Shown here piece by piece: positions 9,823 through 19,461 of a DNA stretch of 34,835 nt. The stretch lies in the NCBI GenBank assembly GCA_016870895.1, contig VGAA01000007.1, forward strand, positions 1 to 34,835, written 5' to 3'. The notes beneath the pieces are model-generated. The model had not been told where the DNA came from, did not search any database, and saw nothing but the letters and a program-made list of their open reading frames with translations. Source of the DNA: Actinomycetota bacterium. Its GTDB lineage: Bacteria > Actinomycetota > Actinomycetes > Nanopelagicales > Nanopelagicaceae. The position numbers were made by a program, and so were the translations under genes. The number at the start of each line of letters is the position of its first letter. The first letter of the stretch is position 1.

Positions 9823-10758
9823 CTAATCCATAGTTACGTAATTAGCACTAGCGTAGTGCCCAGTACGCATTTTCATTCGCTGCATTAATAGGTCATTTAA
9901 TAACGCGCTAGCCCCAATTCTAAACAAGCTAGGGGTAAGCCAGTCTGGCCCAGCAGTTTCATTCACAAGTACTAGTTGCTTAATTGCATCCTTAGTTGTT
10001 CGAATTCCACCAGCAGGCTTTACGCCAATTTTTAATCCGGTAAGTGCGAAATAATCACGCACTGCCTCTAACATAACTAAAACTACGGGCGCTGTGGCTG
10101 CGGGTGCAACTTTTCCAGTACTAGTCTTAATAAAGTCAGCCCCAGCTAACATAGCAATAAATGATGCTTTTCTAACATTGTCGTACGTCACTAATTCACC
10201 GGTTTCAAATATTACTTTTAGGTGGGCCTTATTCCCACAAAGTTCTTTAATAATCTTTATTTCTTCAAAGACTTGGCTAATTTTTCCAGCAAGAAAAGCG
10301 CCACGGTCAATAACCATATCGATCTCAGTAGCACCAGCATTTAGAGCATCTAGGGTGTCCTGCTTTTTAACCTCCATAGAGGCTCGACCAGAAGGAAAGG
10401 CAGTGGAGACTGCAGCAACGGGAATATGTTTTCCGCCAATTAAATCCAACTCAGCTCTAGCAACCTTGACCATATCGTTGTAAACACAAATTGCTCCGAC
10501 AGATGGAACTGTTAAATCAGTTGGATCAGGCCTTACGGCCTTAGCGCATAGCGCTTTAACTTTTCCAGGCGTATCAGCACCTTCTAAAGTAGTTAGATCA
10601 ACCATACTAATAGCCATATCGATTGCCCAAGCTTTGCTCGTAGTTTTTATACTTCGAGTAGCCAACATTGTGGCTCGAGCTTCCACTCCCACTTGATCAA
10701 CTGGAGGTAAATCATCTAAAAAATCTTTTAGTGATTTCTCACTTCCATCTACAATCAT
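9823..10758 (-). CDS. deoC: Deoxyribose-phosphate aldolase
   Basis: DLTTLEGADTPGKV, EIDMVIDRGAFLAG, KVIFETGEL, ADFIKTSTG, VGVKPAGGIRT-like (IGVKPAGGIRTTKDA). Confidence 0.95.
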   Translation of the reverse strand: MIVDGSEKSLKDFLDDLPPVDQVGVEARATMLATRSIKTTSKAWAIDMAISMVDLTTLEGADTPGKVKALCAKAVRPDPTDLTVPSVGAICVYNDMVKVARAELDLIGGKHIPVAAVSTAFPSGRASMEVKKQDTLDALNAGATEIDMVIDRGAFLAGKISQVFEEIKIIKELCGNKAHLKVIFETGELVTYDNVRKASFIAMLAGADFIKTSTGKVAPAATAPVVLVMLEAVRDYFALTGLKIGVKPAGGIRTTKDAIKQLVLVNETAGPDWLTPSLFRIGASALLNDLLMQRMKMRTGHYASANYVTMD

Positions 10759-12368
10759 GACAGTACTTTAGTCAAAACTTCTTTAATTTGCGATATCAAT
10801 TCCAAAGATTTACTTTTATTTGATTTAACTACCTCGATGTAACACTTCAATTTTGGTTCAGTACCACTTGGCCTAATTATTACTCTAATTTCACCTGAGT
10901 ATCTGAGTCTGATTCCAGTAGTTTTTAGATCTTTGGACTGATTTAAGTCTTCAACAGATTCGATTTTATAGCCAGCAAGATCAGAGGGTGGATCACTAAT
11001 AATTTTGCTTAGTAATTTATTTATCTGCGCCAGATCATCGACGCGCACAGATATCTGATCTGTAGCATGAAATCCAAATTCAACTCCAATATCATCTAAA
11101 TAATCATCAAAACTTTTACCTTTATTTTTTAATTCATCGATTAACTGCGCTATTAGTACCGCTGCACTTATGCCATCTTTATCATTTACGACCTCAGGGT
11201 CGACGCAATACCCAAGTGCCTCTTCGTAGCCAAACGCTAGATTTGGGATTTTTGAAATCCATTTAAAACCAGTAAGTGTTTCAAAAAAGTTGATTTGATT
11301 ATGCTTGGCTATTTTACTCAAAAGTGTAGATGATACTAAGGAATTTGCCATTGATTTATTTTTAAGGTTATGAGAATCAATCAAGTATTTACCAAGTGCG
11401 GTGCCTACTTCATCACCACGGACGGTGCGCCAGTTGCCATTTGAGCTTTTAACTGCGATTGCACATCTATCAGCATCAGGATCATTAGCAATTACTAAAT
11501 CAGCTTCGACATCTTTTGCATATTTAATTGCCAAATCCATAACTCCTGGCTCTTCTGGATTTGGAAACTTGGTAGTTGGAAAATTTGGGTCCGGATTTTT
11601 TTGTTCATTAACCATAATAGGGTTTGAAAATTTAGCAAGCTTTAATACTTTCATAAATATTTCAGCGCCTACACCATGAAGAGGGGTATAAACTATTTTT
11701 AAATTATTTGGCTTATGAACTAGAGATGCAACAGATTCAATATACTCATTAATTAGACCCTCTTCTACAATTTGAATATCTGTTGATCGACTTGGACTTA
11801 GGTCAGCATTAGATATTTCATCTGAAATTTCCTGATCTACTGGTGAAATTATTTGAGATCCAGAGTATGAAATTCCATTTACATCACCACCTAAATAAAC
11901 TTTATATCCATTATCCGTTGCGGGATTATGGCTGGCAGTAACCATAATTCCAACATCAACTTTTAGTCTTTTTACCGCAAAAGCAAGTACTGGCGTTGGT
12001 AATTCTCGGGGTAGTACATAAGTCCTCATTCCGGCGCCTGCAAGTATCTCAGCGCTATCTTGAGCAAATTCGATTGATCCAAATCTTGCATCTCTACCAA
12101 TTACGACTGATTTTAAATTATTTTTTTTCATAAACTTAGCAATTCCTGCAGCAGCTCTAGAAACAACTGCTCTGTTCATACAGGATGGACCAGGGCCTAG
12201 AGGCCCTCGCAATCCAGCAGTGCCAAATTGCAAAAAACCACTGAAGCAGCGATTTAATTCTTTTTCATTACCCTCTTTTAACCAAGTACTCAGTTGTTCA
12301 GCTGTTTTTTTGTCTGGATCGTGCTTTATCCAATTTTCTACTTCGAATTTTAATTGCTCTGAAATCAC
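10755..12368 (-). CDS. Phospho-sugar mutase (phosphopentomutase/phosphomannomutase-like, alpha-D-phosphohexomutase superfamily)
   Basis: FGTAGLRGPLGPGPSCMN, VTASHNPATDNGYKVY, NDPDADRCAIA, RPSGTEPKLKCYIEV; in a nucleoside operon, so ribose/deoxyribose-1-P conversion is likely. Confidence 0.92.
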   Translation of the reverse strand: MISEQLKFEVENWIKHDPDKKTAEQLSTWLKEGNEKELNRCFSGFLQFGTAGLRGPLGPGPSCMNRAVVSRAAAGIAKFMKKNNLKSVVIGRDARFGSIEFAQDSAEILAGAGMRTYVLPRELPTPVLAFAVKRLKVDVGIMVTASHNPATDNGYKVYLGGDVNGISYSGSQIISPVDQEISDEISNADLSPSRSTDIQIVEEGLINEYIESVASLVHKPNNLKIVYTPLHGVGAEIFMKVLKLAKFSNPIMVNEQKNPDPNFPTTKFPNPEEPGVMDLAIKYAKDVEADLVIANDPDADRCAIAVKSSNGNWRTVRGDEVGTALGKYLIDSHNLKNKSMANSLVSSTLLSKIAKHNQINFFETLTGFKWISKIPNLAFGYEEALGYCVDPEVVNDKDGISAAVLIAQLIDELKNKGKSFDDYLDDIGVEFGFHATDQISVRVDDLAQINKLLSKIISDPPSDLAGYKIESVEDLNQSKDLKTTGIRLRYSGEIRVIIRPSGTEPKLKCYIEVVKSNKSKSLELISQIKEVLTKVLS

Positions 12369-13174
12369 AACTTAGGAAGCACCTTAGCTAAAAGTTTTCC
12401 CATTCGATCAGCTGCAGCTTTTCCAGCAGCAATTACCTCTGCATGATTTAGTTTTTCACCAGTCACTCCAGCAGCAGCATTAGTAACTAAGGAAATTGCG
12501 AGAATTTGCGCCCCTAATGCATGCGCTGCAATTGCCTCTGGAACAGTTGACATGCCTACAAGGTCTGCTCCCATTGTTCTCATCATTCGTATTTCCGCAG
12601 GTGTCTCGTAAGCAGGACCGCGCCAATGTACATACACACCCTCTTCAAGTGAAGGATCTTCAGCTTTTACAAGCTCTCTCAATTTTTTGCTATATAAGTC
12701 CATTAAATCTACAAAATCCGCGCCGATAAGTGGTGAAGCGGCGGTTAAAGAAATATGATCTTTAATAATTACTGGTTGCCCAACCTTGTAACCAGTATTG
12801 ATCCCACCACATGCATTAGTTAAAACAATAGTGCGGCACCCAGCTTTTACTGCTGTCCTAACCGCATGCGCAACTGGCTCCATACCTGAACCTTCATAAA
12901 GATGAGTTCTACCCAGAAATACTAAAGCTTTTACAGAGTTTTCTAAATCGTAAGAGCGTACTTTCCCACCATGACCGGTAACTGTAGGAGCAGGAAAACC
13001 CGGTAAATCTGTAACTGCGAATTCATGTGTAGGTGTACCTAAGGCCTCCGCAGCAGATACCCATCCAGAACCCATTATTAATGCAACATCATGTTTATTT
13101 TTTTTAGTTATCTTACTAATTCCTTTGGCGGCTTTTTCGGCGGTGCCAATTGGGTCTTTATGAAGTTTGCTCAT
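12365..13174 (-). CDS. Purine-nucleoside phosphorylase
   Basis: ALIMGSGWVSAAEALG, LGRTHLYEGSGMEPVAHAVR, LTNACGGINTGYKVGQPVIIKDHI, GPAYETPAEIRMMRTMGADLVGMSTVPEAIAA. Confidence 0.95.
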   Translation of the reverse strand: MSKLHKDPIGTAEKAAKGISKITKKNKHDVALIMGSGWVSAAEALGTPTHEFAVTDLPGFPAPTVTGHGGKVRSYDLENSVKALVFLGRTHLYEGSGMEPVAHAVRTAVKAGCRTIVLTNACGGINTGYKVGQPVIIKDHISLTAASPLIGADFVDLMDLYSKKLRELVKAEDPSLEEGVYVHWRGPAYETPAEIRMMRTMGADLVGMSTVPEAIAAHALGAQILAISLVTNAAAGVTGEKLNHAEVIAAGKAAADRMGKLLAKVLPKL

Positions 13175-13195
13175 TAGGTAAACTTATCGTAAATA

Positions 13196-13795
13196 CTAAG
13201 TATTTTTAATATCAAGCCAGCTATAACCAAGTGATATAACCATTTCTCGAAGTAATGGAAGCGATAGACCAATTATTCCGCTTGGATCACCTTCTATCCG
13301 CTTAATAAATGGTGCACTCAACCCGTCAAGTGTGAATCCTCCAGCAACATTTAAAGGTTCACCAGAATCAACATAATCCAAAATTTCTTGCTCTGAAATT
13401 AAAGCAAATTCCACCTGGGCAGTTGAAACTCTGTGTTCCTCCTTGCCACTTTTAGTATCGATAAGGCAGTGCCCAGTATGTAGATAACCAATTTTTCCAC
13501 TAAGTTCTCTACTCCTTAAGATTGCAAATTCACGAGTAATTGGCTTACCTAAGGACTTTCCATTGAATTCAAATGTTGAGTCACAACCAATTATTAAAGA
13601 AGGCCCTGAGGCATCATTTTTAACTGCATGAGCTTTGAGAATAGCCAATCTACTTACTAATTCTTTAGGGGATAAGGATGCAAACTCCTCAGACTCTTCA
13701 TCAACTTCACTTACCTTAACTATTGGCCTAATCCCTGCGCTCTCTAAAAGCCTTAATCGGGAGGGAGATGATGATGCAAGGATAATCTGAGTCAT
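13196..13795 (-). CDS. maf: Maf-family nucleotide pyrophosphatase (septum-formation-like)
   Basis: MTQIILASSSPSRLRLLESAGI, IIGCDSTFEFNGKSLGKP, DGLSAPFIKRIEGDPSGIIGLSLPLL. Start placed at the internal ATG (13795), not the longest ORF start at 13828, because conserved homology starts there and the upstream stretch would overlap the divergent gene. Confidence 0.9.
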   Translation of the reverse strand: MTQIILASSSPSRLRLLESAGIRPIVKVSEVDEESEEFASLSPKELVSRLAILKAHAVKNDASGPSLIIGCDSTFEFNGKSLGKPITREFAILRSRELSGKIGYLHTGHCLIDTKSGKEEHRVSTAQVEFALISEQEILDYVDSGEPLNVAGGFTLDGLSAPFIKRIEGDPSGIIGLSLPLLREMVISLGYSWLDIKNT

Positions 13796-13815
13796 ATTAA
13801 AGGTAACCTTATTAC

Positions 13816-14637
13816 ATGTCATTCCCAATTATTGGCTTAATTGCAGACGATTTAACCCTAACTAGCTTCACAGATGAGGCCAATAAGCTGGGTGTCACTA
13901 TTAATTTCTCTGCCAAAAAATTTGAAACCGATCAATTAGTAGAATTCAGCAAGCTATGTGATGTTTTGTGTATAGAGCCGAACCATATTTCTTTATCAGC
14001 ACTTAAAACTATTCAAAGGTCTGGAGTATTAACTTACCCTCCGATTCAGGCAATTGAACAATTAGCTACGATTCAAAAACATCAACCAGCGAATGAGATG
14101 TACTCCATTTTGGTCGCTCGTTCAGGCCATGCACAAGTTTCAACTTGGCCAATTTCATTAATTTCAGGAAATATTTCAATAACTCCAGTTCCGGGTATGA
14201 GTGAAGAGCTAGCGAGCAGAATTCAATTATCGGTAATTAAATTAGCTGGAGAAATTGGACTCGTAGGGGCAGTCGAACTTATTGTTGATGCAGATGACTT
14301 TACCAAACTAATATCTATAAATTGGCTAAATCCTGTTGTCCAAGATAATTTAAGTGTTGGCTCAATTACTAGCTATGCCGAACAATTTCTTAGAGCGGTA
14401 TTAGATTTACCCCTTGGAAGCACAGAAGTCTTAAGATCATATACAGTCTCTGGATCTTTAATAACGGATGCGAATAGTAATGATTACCGGCCTTATTTAC
14501 ACCTAATGGCAAGAAATCCGAATTTAAAGTTCAATCAAGCAACAAAGAGAGTGTCTGTAATTGGTGATAACGTAGAAAACTTATTGACAGAAATCATTCA
14601 TGCACAGCAGTACTTCAGTGGAGAAATTAAAGAATAA
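13816..14637 (+). CDS. Shortened PurK-like (N5-carboxyaminoimidazole ribonucleotide synthase-like) ATP-grasp homolog, probably non-catalytic
   Basis: N-terminal PIIGLIADD..., CIEPNHISL (cf. TxExEH region), YSILVARSGHAQVSTWPI, AGEIGLVGAVELIVDADD, SYAEQFLRAVLDLPLGSTEVL, HAQQYFSGEI match the PurK layout, but the central ATP-binding segment and NEIAPRPHNSGH-type motif are missing or altered. Confidence 0.7.
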   Translation: MSFPIIGLIADDLTLTSFTDEANKLGVTINFSAKKFETDQLVEFSKLCDVLCIEPNHISLSALKTIQRSGVLTYPPIQAIEQLATIQKHQPANEMYSILVARSGHAQVSTWPISLISGNISITPVPGMSEELASRIQLSVIKLAGEIGLVGAVELIVDADDFTKLISINWLNPVVQDNLSVGSITSYAEQFLRAVLDLPLGSTEVLRSYTVSGSLITDANSNDYRPYLHLMARNPNLKFNQATKRVSVIGDNVENLLTEIIHAQQYFSGEIKE

Positions 14638-15030
14638 TTATTTTTTACCATATTCAATCGCGGGGCAACGATTCATTACCGTGTATAAGCCAGCATTTTT
14701 AGCACGTAGTATCGCAGAATCATCAATAACATCGAGTTGCAACCAGACACCTTTAGCACCAATTAAAATAGCTTCATCAACAATAGGTCCAACATGACTT
14801 GAATTTACAAAGATATCAACTACATCTATTGAAGATTTCACTTCAGAAAGTGATGCGTAACCCTTTTGACCATGTACGGTCTCAGCTTTTGGATGTATAG
14901 GAATTACCGTATGTCCTTTTTCAATCAAAACTTTGGCCACTTTATATGCTGCTCGTTCAGAATTATTACTTAGGCCAACAACCGCCCATATTTTTAAATC
15001 TAATAACTCATTAACATCTTGGCTAGACAT
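14638..15030 (-). CDS. CoA-binding domain protein (YccU-like)
   Basis: WAVVGLSNNSERAAYKVAKVLIEKGHTVIPIHPKAETVHGQKGYASL, DVVDIFVNSSHVGPIVDEAI, GVWLQLDVID. Confidence 0.88.
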   Translation of the reverse strand: MSSQDVNELLDLKIWAVVGLSNNSERAAYKVAKVLIEKGHTVIPIHPKAETVHGQKGYASLSEVKSSIDVVDIFVNSSHVGPIVDEAILIGAKGVWLQLDVIDDSAILRAKNAGLYTVMNRCPAIEYGKK

Positions 15031-16336
15031 GAGTTCTACCCAAAGCTCTAAACTTCCACCCTGCTTTTAGCCATAATTCTCGATCTAAAGCATTTCTGCC
15101 ATCAATAATGATTGCATTTTGGACTAGAGCTTTAGCATTTACAGGATCTATCTCTCGATAAATTTTCCACTCAGTTAGGTGTAAAACAATATTTGAGCCT
15201 TGAAGAGTTTCATTGATGCCTTCAGAAAACTTTAGTGCAGGAAAACGTTTCTGAGCATTCTCAATTGCTTTGGGATCATGTACGGTGACAATTGCTCCAG
15301 CAGCTTGGATTTGAGCTGCAATATCAAGTGCTGGAGAATCCCTAACATCATCGCTGTCTGGCTTGAATGCTGCACCAAGAATTGAAACTTTCTTACCTTG
15401 TAAATTATTTGCCAAATCTTTTCTAACTAATTCAATAATTCTTTGCCGAGCACGAAGATTAATTTCATCAATTTCTTTCAAGAATTTAACTGCTTGTTGA
15501 GCCCCAAGCTCTTCTGCCCGTGCCATGAAGGCTCGAATATCTTTTGGAAGGCACCCACCACCAAAGCCAATGCCTGCCTGTAAAAATCTATTTCCGATTC
15601 TTGGGTCATATCCAATGGCTTTTGCTAGTACGGTTACATCACCACCTGCTGCTTCACAGACTTCAGCCATAGCATTTATTAATGAAATTTTTGTTGCAAG
15701 AAAAGAGTTAGCCGCAACTTTAACAAGTTCAGAAGTTGGTAAATCCGCTCTAACCCAAGGAGTACCTTCTTTTAGATTTATTGCATAGACTTTTTTAAGT
15801 ATTTCTTCGGCATTATCATTAGTAACTCCAACTACTAAGCGATTAGGTTTTAATGTATCTTCGACCGCAAAGCCCTCGCGTAGAAATTCTGGATTCCACG
15901 CTAAATCAGATTTAGGATTTATTTCGATTAATCTATTTCTTAATTTTTCGGCAGTTCCTACTGGAACAGTAGATTTGCCAACAACTAACGCTCCAATCTT
16001 TACAATTTTAGCTACAGATTCTAATGCTGCATTTACATAAGTTAAATCAGCTGCAATACCACCTTTAACTTGGGGAGTGCCTACGCAAATAAAATGAACA
16101 TCACAATCAGTCAAGTCATTAATATCTTTTGTGAAAGTTAATCTTCTAGACTTAATTTGCTTATCTAGTAATTCCTCAAGATCAGGCTCATAGAACGGAA
16201 CTTTTCCTTTGCTTAGTAAATCTATTTTGCTTTGTTCGGTATCAAAGCCAATTACCTGAAAACCCATACTTGCCATGCAGGCTGCATGAGTAGCACCAAG
16301 GTATCCAGTCCCGATTACGGAAAGCTTTAAAGTCAT
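15023..16336 (-). CDS. ugd: UDP-glucose 6-dehydrogenase
   Basis: VIGTGYLGATHAACMASMGFQVIGFD, KSTVPVGTAEKL, NPEFLREGFAVEDTLKPNRLVVGV, GFGGGCLPKDIRAF, LGAAFKPDSDDVRDSPALDI. Confidence 0.94.
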   Translation of the reverse strand: MTLKLSVIGTGYLGATHAACMASMGFQVIGFDTEQSKIDLLSKGKVPFYEPDLEELLDKQIKSRRLTFTKDINDLTDCDVHFICVGTPQVKGGIAADLTYVNAALESVAKIVKIGALVVGKSTVPVGTAEKLRNRLIEINPKSDLAWNPEFLREGFAVEDTLKPNRLVVGVTNDNAEEILKKVYAINLKEGTPWVRADLPTSELVKVAANSFLATKISLINAMAEVCEAAGGDVTVLAKAIGYDPRIGNRFLQAGIGFGGGCLPKDIRAFMARAEELGAQQAVKFLKEIDEINLRARQRIIELVRKDLANNLQGKKVSILGAAFKPDSDDVRDSPALDIAAQIQAAGAIVTVHDPKAIENAQKRFPALKFSEGINETLQGSNIVLHLTEWKIYREIDPVNAKALVQNAIIIDGRNALDRELWLKAGWKFRALGRTHV

Positions 16337-16353
16337 ATAGAAAGCCTATCTAA

Positions 16354-17454
16354 TTAGCGGCAAATGTTATCTTGTGCTGTACGGGTCTCAAACTTATCAA
16401 TTATTTTCGGTCTTTCTAATTTTGTAGAGGAAGGAGAAGGGGAGGGCACTACCTCATCAACCACGGCGCGATCTTCTCGCAATCTTTCCCACAATTCTGG
16501 AGCAAGCACCGGATCCCATAAAACAGATGCAGTGACACCGTTTGCATTGTAATAAAGGTCAGAGAGTGGAACAGTTAAAGTTCTAACATTTGAAGCCGAA
16601 AGCGACTTAAGTTGTTTTGCCAATACAATCATGTCAGAGCTACTTAAGCCTTCATCAGTTGTGACTGCAGAAAGTGCTGAGTTTAGAAAGCTTGTCATTG
16701 TTATTGGATTAAGCAATACGCCCATGCTTGTAGCCTTTTTTACCACAGAAGAAATGAACGCCTGTTGTCTTTGCATTCTTCCGATATCACCAAGTCCATC
16801 AAACTCTCTAGTTCTTACATATTTAAGTGCGTCTATTCCATTTAGCGTATGAACTCCAGCCGGAAGTACTAAATGACTCTTAGAATCATTAATATCTTTT
16901 TTAGTACAGACTTCAATTCCACCCAAAGAATCTACCATTCGAGCAAAGCCTACAAAGTTAATTTCAACATAATGATCTATTTTTAAATCTGTCATTTGCT
17001 CAAGAGTTCTAATTAAAAGCGATGCACCTCCCCAGTTAAAAGATGAATTTAACTTTGAGTATGACGCTGGAATTATTTTTCCTTGACTATTTAAATGTTC
17101 AGGAATCAGTGCATAAGAATCGCGCGGTATTGAAACAAGTACAGCTTTGTCCCTGGACTTAGAGATGTGAACAAGCAGCATTGTGTCTGATCTTTTACCC
17201 GCTGCTGTTTTTATCGAGCCAACTCTTAAAGCTTTTTGTTCAGCTCTAGTTAGGCCTTCGCGGGTGTCAGATCCAACAATTAAATAGTTAATTGCCGAAG
17301 ACTTTTTATTTGGCCTATTATCTAATCCGGCAAATACATCAATTTTCTCTATTGAAGCGGTCACGGTAGTGAATGCAAGAGCACTAACGGCAGAAATCGA
17401 TAATATTGCGATAGAGATTCCAGTTATGATTCTGACACTACGAGCGGATTTCAT
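16354..17454 (-). CDS. LytR-CpsA-Psr (LCP) family protein
   Basis: N-terminal TM; INYLIVGSDTREG, RSDTMLLVHISKSRDKAVLVSIPRDSYA, KLNSSFNWGG, VGFARMVDSLGGIEVC, LNGIDALKYVRTREFDGLGDIGRMQRQQAFI. Confidence 0.94.
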   Translation of the reverse strand: MKSARSVRIITGISIAILSISAVSALAFTTVTASIEKIDVFAGLDNRPNKKSSAINYLIVGSDTREGLTRAEQKALRVGSIKTAAGKRSDTMLLVHISKSRDKAVLVSIPRDSYALIPEHLNSQGKIIPASYSKLNSSFNWGGASLLIRTLEQMTDLKIDHYVEINFVGFARMVDSLGGIEVCTKKDINDSKSHLVLPAGVHTLNGIDALKYVRTREFDGLGDIGRMQRQQAFISSVVKKATSMGVLLNPITMTSFLNSALSAVTTDEGLSSSDMIVLAKQLKSLSASNVRTLTVPLSDLYYNANGVTASVLWDPVLAPELWERLREDRAVVDEVVPSPSPSSTKLERPKIIDKFETRTAQDNICR

Positions 17455-17514
17455 CTTCTTATCCTAGATTATAGGCATTGAAATTTCGCTCTAGAAATAA
17501 TGATGAGGAGGATT

Positions 17515-18492
17515 ATGGTGGAAACATCACTACCTGAGGTTTCGGTAATCCTGCCCCTTCTCAATGAAGAGCAAAATTTGACTAACTGTATCTCAGCAAT
17601 CCTTAATCAAGATTATGTTGGAAAAATTGAGGTAATTTTGGCGTTAGGGCCATCAAAAGATAAAACCAATGAGATAGCCAGAAGATTACAATTAACTGAT
17701 AGTAGAATTAAATTAGTTGAAAATCCTTCAGGACAAACAGCTACTGGCTTGAACTTGGCAATCGCTAAATCTAATTATGAAATAATTAGTCGTATCGATG
17801 GTCATTCTGAAATAGGCAAAGATTATATTTCAAGTGCAATTAAAATAATGCAAAAAACAAATGCCGTAAATGTTGGCGGAGTAATGCATGCAGATGGTAA
17901 TCAGGGTTTGCAAAGAGTTATTGCACTTGCTATGAGGTCAAAATTAGGTGTTGGTCCCTCCAAGTTCCATACTGGAGGAGGCGCTGGTGAGTCGGACACT
18001 GTTTATCTTGGTACCTTCAAAAAGTCAGCAATCCTTAAGGCCGGGGGATTTGATGAGCGATATATAAGAGCTCAGGATTGGGAGCTAAATTATCGCCTTC
18101 GCAAAAATGGTGGATTAATTTGGTTTGATCCCAAACTGATAGTTACCTACCGGCCAAGAAATTCAATTATAAAATTAGCAAAGCAGTATTTTCAATATGG
18201 TAGGTGGCGAAGAGTTGTATCAAGGCAATATAAAGAAACTGTAAATTATCGGTATCTTGCTCCACCATTTACTTTAGTTGCAACAACTATTTCAATAATT
18301 CTTTCGGTATTTTTTAATCCAATTTTTATTATTCCAACTTTAATTTATTTGATAATAATTTCTATAGGTAGTCTAGTAATTGGTAAAAGCTTTTTCGAGA
18401 AATTACTTATGCCAAGTGTGTTATTAGTAATGCACATGTCTTGGGGCCTAGGCTTTATAACTTCTTCAAAAAAACTTTTTAAATCTAGTTAG
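17515..18492 (+). CDS. Family 2 glycosyltransferase (ExoA/succinoglycan-type) with C-terminal membrane segments
   Basis: VSVILPLLNEEQNLTNCISAILNQDY, ISRIDGHSEIGKDYI, GGFDERYIRAQDWELNYRLRKNGG; start uncertain (17500/17515/17518), AGGAGG at 17506-17511 argues against the first. Confidence 0.88.
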   Translation: MVETSLPEVSVILPLLNEEQNLTNCISAILNQDYVGKIEVILALGPSKDKTNEIARRLQLTDSRIKLVENPSGQTATGLNLAIAKSNYEIISRIDGHSEIGKDYISSAIKIMQKTNAVNVGGVMHADGNQGLQRVIALAMRSKLGVGPSKFHTGGGAGESDTVYLGTFKKSAILKAGGFDERYIRAQDWELNYRLRKNGGLIWFDPKLIVTYRPRNSIIKLAKQYFQYGRWRRVVSRQYKETVNYRYLAPPFTLVATTISIILSVFFNPIFIIPTLIYLIIISIGSLVIGKSFFEKLLMPSVLLVMHMSWGLGFITSSKKLFKSS

Positions 18493-19417
18493 AATGAAGT
18501 ACTGAATTTAAGCCAGCCCAAGTACCAGTTTTAGGTAGTGCCTCAAGACTGCCAGTTTGAGAGTTTCTTCTAAACAGCAAATTACTTGCCTTATTGAGTT
18601 CTTTTGCTTTAACTATTGTTCCATCTGGTAATGTAATTTTGGATCCAGCAGTTATGTAAACTCCAGCCTCTACAATGCAATCATCGCCTAGGCTTATTCC
18701 AATTCCTGAGTTAGCTCCCAGCAGAGTCCTTTTCCCAATAGAAATTACCTCCTTTCCACCACCGCTTAAAGTTCCCATGATGGATGCACCGCCACCAATA
18801 TCACTTCCATCATCAACCGTAACGCCTGCACTAATGCGACCTTCAACCATCGATTTACCTAATGTACCAGCATTGAAATTTACAAACCCTTCATGCATGA
18901 TTGTTGTTCCAGGTGATAAATAAGCGCCCAGGCGAACGCGATCACCGTCTGCAATTCTCACACCATCAGGAATTACATAGTCAATCATTCTTGGAAATTT
19001 ATCAATTGAGTAAACAGTCAAATTCCCATATTTATTTTGTAGTTTAATTCTGACCTCTGAAAAACTATCAACATCACAAGGACCAGCTGAAGTCCAGACA
19101 ACATTTGAAAGCAATCCAAAAATACCATCTAAATTTAATTCATTTGGCTTGATTAATCTATGTGAAAGAAGGTGTAAGCGTAGATAAACATCAATTGCAT
19201 CCTTTGGCTTATCAGATAAATCAATTTTTAATTCAACAGAAATTTTCTTTACTTTACGAATTTCATCAATTCCAATTTGTGCTGCTAAATCTGAATTAAG
19301 ATGACTATTTGTTAATTCACCCAGCCCTAAGGAATAAAAAAAACAATCAAGCACTTGGCCTGAACTATTCTGTGTGGCTACTCCAAAGCCAAAAGCGAAG
19401 TTTTTATCGGTACTCAT
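18485..19417 (-). CDS. dapD: 2,3,4,5-tetrahydropyridine-2,6-dicarboxylate N-succinyltransferase (actinobacterial type)
   Basis: Left-handed beta-helix repeats: RVRLGAYLSPGTTIMHEGFVNFNAGTLGKSMVEGRISAGVTVDDGSDIGGGASIMGTLSGGGKEVISIGKRTLLGANSGIGISLGDDCIVEAG. Confidence 0.93.
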   Translation of the reverse strand: MSTDKNFAFGFGVATQNSSGQVLDCFFYSLGLGELTNSHLNSDLAAQIGIDEIRKVKKISVELKIDLSDKPKDAIDVYLRLHLLSHRLIKPNELNLDGIFGLLSNVVWTSAGPCDVDSFSEVRIKLQNKYGNLTVYSIDKFPRMIDYVIPDGVRIADGDRVRLGAYLSPGTTIMHEGFVNFNAGTLGKSMVEGRISAGVTVDDGSDIGGGASIMGTLSGGGKEVISIGKRTLLGANSGIGISLGDDCIVEAGVYITAGSKITLPDGTIVKAKELNKASNLLFRRNSQTGSLEALPKTGTWAGLNSVLHSN

Positions 19418-19461
19418 TACTCAAATGTATCAAAATCTTGCCAAGGTAATAGACTAATTTC

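Noticed and set aside
10094-10483. 129-aa + strand ORF
   Set aside because: Lies antisense inside deoC with strong motif support; shadow ORF.
13796-13828. N-terminal extension MGMTCNKVTFN of Maf in the ORF track
   Set aside because: Homology begins at MTQIILASSSPSR and the extension would overlap the divergent gene start.
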